Part shown: positions 8,036-17,237 of the stretch, in pieces
Position numbering within the stretch: the first letter of the stretch is position 1
Layout of the letters: each line of letters opens with the position of its first letter
Assembly: GCA_902799185.1 (NCBI GenBank)
Contig: CADBZO010000020.1
Location: 1 to 63,265 of the forward strand
DNA: 63,265 bases
From: an uncultured Bacteroidales bacterium
GTDB lineage: Bacteria > Bacteroidota > Bacteroidia > Bacteroidales > Paludibacteraceae
Direction: 5' to 3'
Translations under genes and position numbers: made by a program
Notes under the pieces: model-generated
Seen by the model: the letters and a program-made list of their open reading frames with translations, nothing else
What the model was told of the DNA's origin: nothing
Databases searched by the model: none

Positions 8036-9715
8036 ATGGCAGACGACAAGAAGATAATTTTTTCCATGGTGGGACTGAACAAGAGTTTCGGTCCGCAAAA
8101 ACAGGTATTAAAGAATATATACCTCAGTTTCTTTTATGGCGCCAAGATCGGTATCATCGGCCTGAACGGCGCGGGTAAGAGTACGCTGCTCAAGATCATT
8201 GCCGGTATCGAGAAAGAGTACCAGGGCGAGGTGGTCTGGAGTCCCGGCTACAGCGTAGGCTACCTGGAGCAGGACCCGAAGCTGGATCCAAACAAGACCG
8301 TGCGTGAGGTAGTACAAGAAGGCGTACAGCCGATTATGGATATGCTCAAGGAGTACGACGAGATCAACATGGCTTTCGGAGAGCCGGACGCCGATTTCGA
8401 CAAACTGCTGGCGCGTCAGGCGGAGCTGCAGGACAAACTGGACGCCGCAGACGCGTGGAATATCGACCAGAAACTCGACCGCGCGATGGATGCACTCCGC
8501 TGCCCGCCCGATGACGCTAACGTCACCACCCTCTCCGGAGGCGAGCGGAGACGCGTAGCGCTCTGCCGTCTATTGCTGCAACAGCCGGACGTGCTGCTGC
8601 TGGACGAGCCGACGAACCACTTGGACGCCGAGTCAATCGACTGGCTGGAGCAGCACCTGCAACAGTACGCAGGAACCGTCATCTGTATCACACACGACCG
8701 TTATTTCCTGGATGATGTAGCCGGTTGGATACTTGAGTTGGACCGCGGCGAAGGTATCCCCTGGAAAGGCAACTACTCCAGTTGGCTGGAGCAGAAGACC
8801 AACCGCATGGCGCAGGAAGAGAAACAGGCTTCCAAACGCCGCAAGACCCTGGAGCGCGAGTTGGAATGGATACGCATGGCACCGAAAGCGCGTCACGCCA
8901 AGCAGAAAGCCCGTCTGGAGTCATACGACCGGATGCTGAACGAGGAACAGAAAGAGCGGGAGGAGAAATTAGAGATCTTCATCCCGAACGGTCCGCGGTT
9001 GGGCAACAAAGTCATTAACGCCGAGGGCGTAGCCAAATCGTTTGGTGACAGACTGCTGTTCGAGGACCTCAACTTCATGCTTCCGCCCAACGGCATCGTA
9101 GGCGTCATCGGTCCGAACGGTGCAGGCAAGACCACCCTCTTCCGCATGATCATCGGTTCCGAGAAAGCCGACAAAGGTACGTTCAGCGTAGGCGAGACCG
9201 TGAAGATCGGTTATGTCGATCAGCAACACACAGATATTGACCCGAACAAGAGCGTGTTTGAGACCATCAGCGGCGGTACGGAGTTCATACGCGTAGGCGG
9301 CAAGGAGATCAACGCACGGGCATATCTGAGCCGTTTCAACTTCACCGGTGCCGACCAAGAGAAGAAATGCGGCGTGCTCTCCGGCGGTGAGCGTAACCGT
9401 CTGCACCTGGCACTGACTCTCAAAAGCGAAGCTAACGTGCTCCTTCTCGACGAGCCGACCAACGATATTGATGTCAATACGCTCCGCGCGCTGGAGGAAG
9501 GTCTGGAGAACTTCGCCGGCTGCGCCGTTGTTATCAGCCACGACCGATGGTTCCTGAACCGTATCTGTACCCATATTCTGGCGTACGAGGGCGACGGCAA
9601 AGTGTTCTGGTTTGAAGGCAGTTACTCAGAATACGAGGAGAATAAGAAGATGCGTCTGGGCGAAGAGGCCTGCGAACCTAAGAGAGCCCGTTACCGCGGA
9701 CTAATGAATAATTAA
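8036..9715 (+). CDS. ettA: Energy-dependent translational throttle protein EttA
   Basis: A 559-residue soluble ABC-F ATPase of the EttA type, which binds the ribosomal E site and gates the first elongation steps according to ATP/ADP. It has two ABC cassettes: Walker A GLNGAGKS with signature LSGGERRRVALCRLL and LLLDEPTNHLD in the first, and GPNGAGKTTLF with LSGGERNRLHLAL in the second. The P-site tRNA interaction motif lies between them (about 240-310, ELEWIRMAPKARHAKQKAR). There are no membrane segments. Length and sequence agree with EttA and not with the resistance-type ABC-F proteins. Confidence 0.96.
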   Translation: MADDKKIIFSMVGLNKSFGPQKQVLKNIYLSFFYGAKIGIIGLNGAGKSTLLKIIAGIEKEYQGEVVWSPGYSVGYLEQDPKLDPNKTVREVVQEGVQPIMDMLKEYDEINMAFGEPDADFDKLLARQAELQDKLDAADAWNIDQKLDRAMDALRCPPDDANVTTLSGGERRRVALCRLLLQQPDVLLLDEPTNHLDAESIDWLEQHLQQYAGTVICITHDRYFLDDVAGWILELDRGEGIPWKGNYSSWLEQKTNRMAQEEKQASKRRKTLERELEWIRMAPKARHAKQKARLESYDRMLNEEQKEREEKLEIFIPNGPRLGNKVINAEGVAKSFGDRLLFEDLNFMLPPNGIVGVIGPNGAGKTTLFRMIIGSEKADKGTFSVGETVKIGYVDQQHTDIDPNKSVFETISGGTEFIRVGGKEINARAYLSRFNFTGADQEKKCGVLSGGERNRLHLALTLKSEANVLLLDEPTNDIDVNTLRALEEGLENFAGCAVVISHDRWFLNRICTHILAYEGDGKVFWFEGSYSEYEENKKMRLGEEACEPKRARYRGLMNN

Positions 9716-9737
9716 TAATGAATAATTAATAATGAAT
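9703..9737 (+). repeat. Heptad tandem repeat, AATGAAT/AATTAAT x5
   Basis: Two related 7-base words alternate. The block carries the ettA stop (TAA 9713-9715) and ends nine bases before the tilS TTG start. Confidence 0.9.
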
Positions 9738-9746
9738 ATTTTATAG

Positions 9747-10625
9747 TTGCTTAGACGTGTATCGACATATATTCGGCAGCGGGGATTGTTACTGAAAGAC
9801 AAGCCGGTGCTGGTAGCCGTGAGCGGAGGAGCTGACAGTGTGTCACTATTAGACGTACTGGTCCGCGCCGGATATACGTGTATCGCCGCACACTGTAATT
9901 TCCACCTGCGGGGCGAAGAGAGCGACCGGGATGAGACGTTTGTAAGAGAGTTGTGCGCCCAGATGAATGTGCCTTTGGAGGTACGGCATTTTGATACGTA
10001 CGCCTACGCGCGTGCGAACCATATAAGTATAGAGATGGCGGCGCGGGAGTTACGGTACAGATGGTTTGACGAGACAGCCCGGGCAAAGGGGTGTCAGGCG
10101 GTTGCGGTAGCCCACCACCGGAACGACCAGGCAGAGACGATCTTGCTGAACCTCAGGCGCGGAACAGGCATCCGCGGATTAGCCGGAATGCGTCCGATGA
10201 GCAGCAATCCGGTAGTGGAGAACGGAGTGCCGTTAGTACGTCCGTTGCTCTGCACCACCCGCAGATATATTGAACATTATCTGAAGGACAAACGGCATTT
10301 GGGATGGGTGACTGACAGCACCAACACGGACACCACAATCACCCGCAACGCCATCCGTGAGCAGCTACGCACATACTCCGACACGGAGATAGAACACATG
10401 GCCCAAACGGCAGAATACATACAGGGCTATGTAGATATATTAGAAGGCAAAGAAACGCGCGAAGCGGGAATAGTAAAACTGTACGAAGATATTCGCGAGT
10501 GCGGATTTGCCGAAATAGATAAGATTTACGATGCGTTGCAACGGGGAGAAGGAGGTAAGACGTTCACCTCCAAGACCCACCGGGCAATCCTAAAAAAAAG
10601 AAAATTATGCGTCACTACGGTATAA
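9747..10625 (+). CDS. tilS: tRNA(Ile) lysidine synthase
   Basis: TilS converts the wobble C34 of tRNA-Ile(CAU) to lysidine, an essential decoding step. The PP-loop ATP pyrophosphatase motif VAVSGGADSVSLLD lies at about residues 22-35, followed by HCNFHLRGEESDRDE and HHRNDQAETILLNL. At 292 residues it is shorter than the usual Bacteroidetes enzyme (over 400): the C-terminal TilS domains are reduced or lost, leaving the catalytic core with a short tail. The TTG at 9747 is the only sensible start. The 3' end overlaps aroE by 19 bases, implying co-translation. Confidence 0.93.
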   Translation: MLRRVSTYIRQRGLLLKDKPVLVAVSGGADSVSLLDVLVRAGYTCIAAHCNFHLRGEESDRDETFVRELCAQMNVPLEVRHFDTYAYARANHISIEMAARELRYRWFDETARAKGCQAVAVAHHRNDQAETILLNLRRGTGIRGLAGMRPMSSNPVVENGVPLVRPLLCTTRRYIEHYLKDKRHLGWVTDSTNTDTTITRNAIREQLRTYSDTEIEHMAQTAEYIQGYVDILEGKETREAGIVKLYEDIRECGFAEIDKIYDALQRGEGGKTFTSKTHRAILKKRKLCVTTV

Positions 10626-11323
10626 TAGGTTTTCCGTTATTGCACTCCTTCTCGGCGAAATATTTCAATGAGAAATTTGCAACAGAAAAGATTGATGCGG
10701 AATACTCGCTCTATCCGTTGAAAGAGCTGACGGAGGAGCGGATAAAAGAATTGCTGGACACGCTGGACGGAATGAATGTAACCATGCCGTACAAGCAAGT
10801 GATCATTCCTTATCTGGATCGTCTGGACGAGACCGCCCGGGCAGTGGGAGCGGTAAATGTGGTACATAACAAGGTCGGTTACAACACCGATTGTATCGGT
10901 TTCATGAACTCCATCCGGCCCCTACTCCGCAAGAGCGACAGGAAAGCACTGGTACTCGGTACGGGCGGTGCTTCCAAAGCCGTATGTTACGGACTGTCGA
11001 AATTAGGAATCTCCCCCACACTCGTAAGCCGCACACCGAAAGAAGGTATGTTGGGATACAACCAGTTGACGGAAGAGGTGATGCACGACTATACCGTCAT
11101 CATCAACTGCACGCCTCTGGGCATGGCACCCGAAGAAAACACCTGCCCCGATATTCCGTACCAATGGATTACGGCACGGCATTTGTTGTTTGACTGTGTA
11201 TATAACCCCGAAGAGACCGTCTTCTTGCATAAAGGCAAGGCGCAAGGGGCTACCATCCGCAACGGAATGGAGATGCTTACAGGACAGGCCAAAGCGGCGT
11301 GGAAGATTTGGAATAATGAATAA
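10607..11323 (+). CDS. aroE: Shikimate dehydrogenase
   Basis: A 238-residue AroE that reduces 3-dehydroshikimate to shikimate with NADPH. The shikimate-binding motif is YGIIGFPLLHSFSAKYFN, with the substrate lysine in NVTMPYK. The Rossmann glycine motif is VLGTGGASKA, and the final GMEMLTGQAKAAWKIW helix is intact. Length is typical for Bacteroidales AroE. It overlaps tilS at the 5' end, and its stop falls in a heptad repeat. Confidence 0.96.
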   Translation: MRHYGIIGFPLLHSFSAKYFNEKFATEKIDAEYSLYPLKELTEERIKELLDTLDGMNVTMPYKQVIIPYLDRLDETARAVGAVNVVHNKVGYNTDCIGFMNSIRPLLRKSDRKALVLGTGGASKAVCYGLSKLGISPTLVSRTPKEGMLGYNQLTEEVMHDYTVIINCTPLGMAPEENTCPDIPYQWITARHLLFDCVYNPEETVFLHKGKAQGATIRNGMEMLTGQAKAAWKIWNNE

Positions 11324-11332
11324 TGAATAATG
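11312..11332 (+). repeat. Heptad tandem repeat, AATAATG x3
   Basis: Three 7-base units span the aroE stop (TAA 11321-11323). They offer several ATG triplets upstream of the true DUF4831 start. Confidence 0.85.
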
Positions 11333-11346
11333 AATATTTCGGATAT

Positions 11347-12393
11347 ATGAAAAAGTTCTTTTTGCTGCTCATAGGAGCAGGGATGTTTTGCACAGCAGGT
11401 GCACAAGTGGTGGAACAAGGCGAGGCCGCAGTAGTCTATTACTCTCCCAAGACCGCTATCCATGTAGATTTCACCTATACGGAGGAGAAGCAGGAAGCCG
11501 GTATCTACGCCCAGTACGCCGAGGAGATGATCGGCGCCGAGAACGCCATCAAAACGACCAAGACGACCTATTCTATCAAAGACGTACGCGTCGGCACCTC
11601 TACCGCTACGGACTACACCCGTCCGCACAAAGTGGCAGCAGAACCGGGCGTTCCGATGCTGCTGACGATCAATGAGCGGGGTCTGCTGACGGGTTATAAC
11701 CTGCCGGCAGAGAAGAAAGAAGCACAGTCCCGTCCGAACGAGCAGGCGAAAGTGAGAGGCGCGCACAAACACCCTGAAACGGGTGTGGCTCCGCTGCCAG
11801 AAGAGGTGTTGAAAGCCGCTACGCCGCTGGCACAAGCCCACGCCGTAGCCCGTCAAATCTTCCATCTGCGCGAGACACGCATGTATCTCATCAACGGCGA
11901 GGTAGAGCATGCCCCGGCGGACGGCGAGGCCATGCGGCTGGTATTGGAGGAACTGGACAAACAGGAACGCCAGTTGACGGAGCTGTTCACCGGCAAAAGA
12001 AGCAAACGCACGCTGCATAAGAAAGTGCGGATGAATGAGGGGGAGACGGAGAAAGTGTTGTTCTTCTCGGACGAAAACGGCTTTACCTCGGCGGAGAACG
12101 TAGAGGCCGACTCGGTGAAGATCAGTATTGCTATCCGGCCTCAGACGTATGCTCCCGCCAAGGAGGAGAAGAAAAAGAAGAAAGGTTCCGAGCTCTCCCA
12201 GATCGTCTATAACCTGCCTGGCAAAGGTATCGTAAGCGTGCGTTACAAGAACGAGACGCTGGCCCATCGCACCGTGCCCATGGCGCAATACGGTATTGAC
12301 GTACCGTTGACCAAAGAGTTCTTCACGGGCAAAGAACTGCCTGTGATTGTTTTCAGCGAGAAAACCGGAAACATAGTATCTATATCCAAATGA
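11347..12393 (+). CDS. DUF4831 family secreted protein
   Basis: A 348-residue DUF4831 protein, a Bacteroidetes family of unknown function. A classical signal peptide (MKKFFLLLIGAGMFCTAGAQ) favours the ATG at 11347 over the ATG at 11323, which lies in the repeat. The conserved family stretch is VVYYSPKTAIHVDFTY with the following IYAQYAEEMIG. A lysine-rich segment (EEKKKKKGSEL) lies near residue 280. It overlaps the PorD-like gene by four bases (ATGA), so the two are probably translated together, which hints at an envelope or secretion-related role. Confidence 0.85.
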   Translation: MKKFFLLLIGAGMFCTAGAQVVEQGEAAVVYYSPKTAIHVDFTYTEEKQEAGIYAQYAEEMIGAENAIKTTKTTYSIKDVRVGTSTATDYTRPHKVAAEPGVPMLLTINERGLLTGYNLPAEKKEAQSRPNEQAKVRGAHKHPETGVAPLPEEVLKAATPLAQAHAVARQIFHLRETRMYLINGEVEHAPADGEAMRLVLEELDKQERQLTELFTGKRSKRTLHKKVRMNEGETEKVLFFSDENGFTSAENVEADSVKISIAIRPQTYAPAKEEKKKKKGSELSQIVYNLPGKGIVSVRYKNETLAHRTVPMAQYGIDVPLTKEFFTGKELPVIVFSEKTGNIVSISK

Positions 12394-13301
12394 AACGTAT
12401 CAAACTCATAGTAGCCGGACTTCTCAGCCTTGCTCTTCTGCCCTTACAGGCGCAAGAGCTCAAATGCACCGTGACTGTGAACTCCGACAAGATCGAGGGG
12501 TCCAACAAACAGGTGTTTGAGACACTCAAGACCTCCATCGAGGAATACATGAACCAGAACCGCTGGACCAACATGACCTACGCCGAGAAAGAGCGGATCG
12601 AGTGCAGCATGCTGATCGTGGTCAACACCGTAGCGGATAACCTGTATTCCTGCGAGATGACGCTCCAGAGCCGCCGTCCGGTGTATGGCACCACGTACAC
12701 CACCCCGCTCCTGAATTTCAAGGACAATGCGTTCAACTTCAGTTACCAGGAGTTTGACCGTCTGGAGCATCAGCAGAACCAGTTCACAACCAACCTGACG
12801 GCTATGTTAGCTTATTACTGCTACCTCATCATCGGTCACGACCAGGACAGTTTCCAGCGTATGGGCGGTACACCGTTCTTCCAGCAATGCGAGGAGATCG
12901 TGAACACCTGCCAGTCCGCCAGCATGGACAATATTGAGCAGAAAGGCTGGCTGGCTTTTGACAGCAACCGCAACCGCTATGCGCTGATCAACAACCTGCT
13001 GGACGAGGCGTTCAAGAAATACCGCAATTTCTACTACGACTACCACAGGCTGGGGCTGGACGAGATGAGCGGCAACGTGACCAACGGCCGCGCCCGTATT
13101 GCCGAGGGGCTGCCGACCCTCAAAGAAGCCTACCGCGCAAGGCCCGCTACATATGTCATCAACACCTTCCTGGACGCCAAGGCGGACGAACTGGTGGATA
13201 TCTTCAGCAAAGGAACGGACAAGGAGAAGAAAGAGGTGTATGAGATGCTGATGGATATAGACCCCACGCGGCAGAATACGTATGAGCGAATCAACAAGTA
13301 A
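12390..13301 (+). CDS. porD: PorD-like protein (DUF4835 family)
   Basis: A 303-residue periplasmic protein with a signal peptide (MKRIKLIVAGLLSLALLPLQAQ). It matches the DUF4835 family, now generally annotated as type IX secretion protein PorD; the exact biochemical role is not known. Conserved features include the start of the mature region (ELKCTVTVNSDKIEG), the WTNMTYAEKERIECSMLI block and the LIIGHDQDSFQRMGG block. It sits directly before recN, an arrangement I recall from other Bacteroidetes. Confidence is high for the family and moderate for the PorD name. Confidence 0.78.
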   Translation: MKRIKLIVAGLLSLALLPLQAQELKCTVTVNSDKIEGSNKQVFETLKTSIEEYMNQNRWTNMTYAEKERIECSMLIVVNTVADNLYSCEMTLQSRRPVYGTTYTTPLLNFKDNAFNFSYQEFDRLEHQQNQFTTNLTAMLAYYCYLIIGHDQDSFQRMGGTPFFQQCEEIVNTCQSASMDNIEQKGWLAFDSNRNRYALINNLLDEAFKKYRNFYYDYHRLGLDEMSGNVTNGRARIAEGLPTLKEAYRARPATYVINTFLDAKADELVDIFSKGTDKEKKEVYEMLMDIDPTRQNTYERINK

Positions 13302-13303
13302 TC

Positions 13304-14884
13304 ATGCTGAAGCATTTACACATACAAAACTACGCACTGATCAGCCATCTGGACATCGATTTCGAGGATGGTTTTTCCGTACTCACCGGTGAGACGGGCG
13401 CCGGCAAGAGTATTATCTTAGGCGCTCTGGCATTAGTGCTGGGCGGCCGTGCGGACAGCAAAGCCATCACCGACGGCGAAGACAAATGTATCATTGAGGC
13501 GGAGTTTGACGACTGTATCATCCGCCGCGAGTTGTACGCCAACGGTAAGAGCCGTTCGTTTGTGGATGACGGATTGGTAACTTTGCAGGAGTTAAAAGTG
13601 CTGGCCAACAAACTGATTGACATCCATTCCCAACACGCCAACCTGCTGATAGAAAACGGAGATTTCCAATTGGAGGTCGTGGATGCCATTGCCCAGAATG
13701 AGCCTCTTTTGAATGCCTACTCTACTCAGTACGAGCGTTATACAGAGGTAGTGGAGAAATTGAACAAGGTTCGTTCACTGGCAGCGAAAAGCCGTCAGGA
13801 CGCCGACTATATCCAATACCGGTACAAGCTCTTGGACGAGGCGCAGTTACAACCCGGTGAGAAAGAGGAGTTGGAGGAAGAGCAATACCGGTTGAGCCAC
13901 GCCGAGGATATCCGTGCGGCTCTGCAGACTGCGGTAGAGGCGTTGAGCGGCGAGCAAGGCAGCGCCATCGAAGCCTTACGTGCCTGCCGGCTGGACGAAG
14001 CAGCACCGGCGTTGCAGGAACGGATAGAGAGCGCCCGTATCGAGTTGCAGGACATCGAAGAAGAAGCACGGCAACAGCTCAACCGCGTAGAGATGGACCC
14101 GCAGCGGCTGGAATGGGTGGAAGAGCGGATTGCCGCCCTGGACGAACTGCTGCATAAGTTCGGGGTTGAGAGTGTAGAAGAACTGATCACCACCCGTAAT
14201 GAGTTAGCCGAACAAGTAGAGCGTTTCGACAGCTTCGATTTCGAGATCGGGCAAGCGGAGAAAGCAGTAGCACAGGAACGTGCCGCTCTGACAAAAGCCG
14301 CGGAAGCACTGACCAAGAGCCGCAAGGCGGTATTGCAACCTATCTGCCGGCGGTTAGAAGAAGGTCTGACGCGGTTAGGTGTGGCGCACGCGAGAGTGGA
14401 GATTGCGATGAACCAAACCGCCGATTTCACGCCGAATGGTTGCGACGAAGTGCAGTTGATGTTTGCCGCCAACCTCAACCAGAGCCTGCGGGCAGTGAGT
14501 GAAGTAGCTTCCGGCGGCGAGATCAGCCGGTTGATGCTATGCGTGAAGGCATTGATAGCCAGCACGAAAGGCCTGCCGACAATCATCTTCGACGAGATAG
14601 ACACCGGCGTGAGCGGCAATATAGCCACCCAGATGGCAACCATCATGCGCGAGATGGCTACCCACCGCCAGATCATCACCATCACCCACCTGCCGCAGAT
14701 AGCGGCTTTGGGCGAACATCACTACAAAGTATTCAAGGCCGATACGGACAAACGCACCGAGACGCATATCAGCCGGCTGAATGACGAAGAACGAATCACG
14801 GAGATAGCTACCATGCTGAGCGGCAAGCAAACCTCAGAAGCGGCTTTGCAGACTGCAAGACAGTTACTGGGGTATAAATCGTAA
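13304..14884 (+). CDS. recN: DNA repair protein RecN
   Basis: A 526-residue SMC-like ATPase acting in double-strand-break repair. The Walker A motif is GETGAGKSIILGAL (about residues 29-42). A long coiled coil occupies about 150-370. The C-terminal half carries the signature ASGGEISRLMLC and Walker B IIFDEIDTGVSG. It starts two bases after the PorD-like stop. It is slightly shorter than the usual 550 residues, mainly in the coiled coil. Confidence 0.96.
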   Translation: MLKHLHIQNYALISHLDIDFEDGFSVLTGETGAGKSIILGALALVLGGRADSKAITDGEDKCIIEAEFDDCIIRRELYANGKSRSFVDDGLVTLQELKVLANKLIDIHSQHANLLIENGDFQLEVVDAIAQNEPLLNAYSTQYERYTEVVEKLNKVRSLAAKSRQDADYIQYRYKLLDEAQLQPGEKEELEEEQYRLSHAEDIRAALQTAVEALSGEQGSAIEALRACRLDEAAPALQERIESARIELQDIEEEARQQLNRVEMDPQRLEWVEERIAALDELLHKFGVESVEELITTRNELAEQVERFDSFDFEIGQAEKAVAQERAALTKAAEALTKSRKAVLQPICRRLEEGLTRLGVAHARVEIAMNQTADFTPNGCDEVQLMFAANLNQSLRAVSEVASGGEISRLMLCVKALIASTKGLPTIIFDEIDTGVSGNIATQMATIMREMATHRQIITITHLPQIAALGEHHYKVFKADTDKRTETHISRLNDEERITEIATMLSGKQTSEAALQTARQLLGYKS

Positions 14885-14914
14885 ATGGTAAATGACTAAA
14901 TTGTAGATGCACTT

Positions 14915-16135
14915 ATGTTGCCATTAGCGGAAAGAATGCGTCCCAAGACGCTGGATGAATATATAGGCCAGAAGCATCTGGTGGGACCGGGTGCCATTCT
15001 ACGGCAGATGATTGAGAGCGGAAACATCGCCAGTTTTATTCTGTGGGGTCCTCCGGGCGTAGGCAAGACCACGTTAGCACGTATCATCGCCCACCGGTTG
15101 CAAAGGCCGTTCTACACGCTGAGCGCAGTGACGAGCGGCGTGAAAGAGGTACGCGACGTGATCGACAAAGCCAAACGTACATCGGCGGTAAACGCCGGGC
15201 TCTTTGCGCCCGCAGACAGCCGAAGCCCCATTCTCTTCATCGACGAGATCCACCGGTTCAGCAAGAGCCAGCAGGACAGTCTGCTCGGCGCCGTGGAGGA
15301 AGGCACAATCACGCTGGTAGGCGCCACGACGGAGAACCCGAGTTTCGAGGTCATCACACCGCTGTTGAGCCGTTGCCAGGTATATGTACTCAAATCGTTG
15401 GAGAAAGAGGATCTATTAGAGTTGCTGCAAAGGGCACTGACGCAGGATGAATATATCCGCTCGTTAGGGCTGGAGGTGAAAGAGACAGAGGCACTCCTGC
15501 GGTACAGCGGAGGCGACGCACGGAAGCTACTCAATATCATCGAGTTAGTCAGCAACAGCGGTGTAAAAGTCATTGACAATGAAACAGTGACAAAGCAGTT
15601 GCAGCAGAACCCCGTGGCGTACGACAAGGACGGCGAGATGCACTATGATATCATCTCTGCGTTCATCAAATCCATCCGAGGCAGCGATCCCCAAGCCGCT
15701 ATCTACTGGCTGGCACGTATGATCGAGGGCGGCGAGGATCCGAAATTCATAGCCCGACGGCTGGTGATCTCCGCGAGCGAAGATATCGGTTTGGCGAACC
15801 CGAATGCGATGTTACTGGCCAACACGTGTTTCGAGGTGGTGAACAAGATAGGATGGCCGGAAGCACGTATTCCGTTAGCGGAGACGACAGTCTATCTGGC
15901 TACCTGCAAGAAAGACAACTCCGCCTATATGGCTATCGACGGCGCGCTGGCAAAAGTGCGTGAGACAGGCAACCTGCCTGTTCCGCTGCATCTGAGAAAC
16001 GCTCCGACGAGTTTGATGAAAGATTTAGGATATTCCGACGGATACAAGTATCCGCATGACTATCCGGGACATTGGGTAGAACAACAGTATCTGCCGGACG
16101 AACTGGCAGGAACTGTATTTTGGCATAAAGATTGA
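14915..16135 (+). CDS. rarA: Replication-associated recombination protein RarA
   Basis: A 406-residue AAA+ ATPase of the RarA/MgsA/WRNIP1 family that acts at stalled forks. Visible motifs are Walker A WGPPGVGKTTLARI, Walker B ILFIDEIHRFSKSQQDSLL, sensor VGATTENPSFE and the C-terminal tetramerisation region (DPQAAIYWLARMIEGGEDP, FIARRLVISASEDIGLANP). The junction with recN shows only a weak GTAAATG repeat. The stop overlaps the hemW-type start by one base. Confidence 0.95.
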   Translation: MLPLAERMRPKTLDEYIGQKHLVGPGAILRQMIESGNIASFILWGPPGVGKTTLARIIAHRLQRPFYTLSAVTSGVKEVRDVIDKAKRTSAVNAGLFAPADSRSPILFIDEIHRFSKSQQDSLLGAVEEGTITLVGATTENPSFEVITPLLSRCQVYVLKSLEKEDLLELLQRALTQDEYIRSLGLEVKETEALLRYSGGDARKLLNIIELVSNSGVKVIDNETVTKQLQQNPVAYDKDGEMHYDIISAFIKSIRGSDPQAAIYWLARMIEGGEDPKFIARRLVISASEDIGLANPNAMLLANTCFEVVNKIGWPEARIPLAETTVYLATCKKDNSAYMAIDGALAKVRETGNLPVPLHLRNAPTSLMKDLGYSDGYKYPHDYPGHWVEQQYLPDELAGTVFWHKD

Positions 16136-17220
16136 TGGCTGGTTTTTACGTACATTTGCCTTTTTGCACGAAACGCTGTTTATACTGCGATTTCTTCTCC
16201 ACGACTCTCCTTCCCCGACGGGCGGCATACGTGGATGCCCTGTTGCAGGAGATAGCAGAGAGGAAGAAGGAACTGAAGGATCCTATCAAGACGATTTATC
16301 TTGGAGGCGGGACACCCAGTCTGATGGACAGTATCGATATATTCCGCATCCTCCGAACCATCGGCACCGACGATGCCGAGGAAATCACGATGGAGATGAA
16401 CCCGGGTGATGCGAATCCGAGATATCTGCAGGAAATCAGGCAGTGCGGTGTGAACAGGCTCTCTATCGGCATACAGTCGTTCCGGGACGATCTGCTGCAA
16501 CTCATCGGCCGGCGGCACAATGCCATGCAGGCAATCGACGCAGTGCACATGGCGCAAGAGGCCGGGTTTGACAATATATCCATTGATCTGATGTACGCCC
16601 TTCCCTCCCAGAGGATGGCAACCTGGAAAGCCGACATCGAGATGGCGTTGCATTTAGGCGTACAGCATATATCGTCCTACGGATTGATGTATGAGGAAGG
16701 CACCGCGCTGACGAAAAAGAAAGAGCAAGGCGAGTTAGAGGTCGTGGACGAGGAGACGGAGAACAAGATGTACGACTATCTCTGCAAACGGCTCAAGCAA
16801 GCGGGGTTCGTACATTACGAAGTAAGCAATTTCGCTCTGCCCGGGTTTGAGTCCAAGCATAACAGCAGTTATTGGGACGGCACACCTTACATAGGCGCAG
16901 GTGCGGGTGCGCACAGTTATCTGCCGCCGGTAAGGAGTTGGAACATAAACGACCTGAAAGCCTATATAAAAGGAGTACAGAGAGGAAATCTGAAACGCGG
17001 GCAAGAGGTACTGACAGAGAACGATCAGTATAACGAACAAGTCATGTTAGGACTACGTACCGCAAAGGGATGTATGCTGTCACCGTCGGTTGACCGTCGT
17101 TTGACCGTCGGGAATTATATACAATCGGGCCTACTGAGAGAGGAAGAGGACGGGCGGATTGTTGCAACCCAGAAAGGCCTCCATGTACTGAACAGAATCA
17201 TTGAAGATTTAATGATCTGA
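16135..17220 (+). CDS. hemW: HemW-type radical SAM protein
   Basis: A 361-residue radical SAM protein of the HemW family (haem chaperone, formerly called oxygen-independent coproporphyrinogen oxidase-like). The 4Fe-4S motif is CTKRCLYCDFF (CxxxCxxC), followed by the GGGTPS segment and NRLSIGIQSFRDDLLQLIGRRH. A C-terminal HemW-like region is present. The sequence lacks the extra N-terminal extension of true HemN. The ATG at 16135 overlaps the rarA stop; an upstream TTG at 16132 is less likely. Confidence 0.9.
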   Translation: MAGFYVHLPFCTKRCLYCDFFSTTLLPRRAAYVDALLQEIAERKKELKDPIKTIYLGGGTPSLMDSIDIFRILRTIGTDDAEEITMEMNPGDANPRYLQEIRQCGVNRLSIGIQSFRDDLLQLIGRRHNAMQAIDAVHMAQEAGFDNISIDLMYALPSQRMATWKADIEMALHLGVQHISSYGLMYEEGTALTKKKEQGELEVVDEETENKMYDYLCKRLKQAGFVHYEVSNFALPGFESKHNSSYWDGTPYIGAGAGAHSYLPPVRSWNINDLKAYIKGVQRGNLKRGQEVLTENDQYNEQVMLGLRTAKGCMLSPSVDRRLTVGNYIQSGLLREEEDGRIVATQKGLHVLNRIIEDLMI

Positions 17221-17237
17221 AACAAAAGTTTGAGCAT

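Noticed and set aside
11089-12288. 399-codon minus-strand open frame
   Set aside because: It is a shadow of aroE and the DUF4831 gene, which carry family motifs and proper starts.
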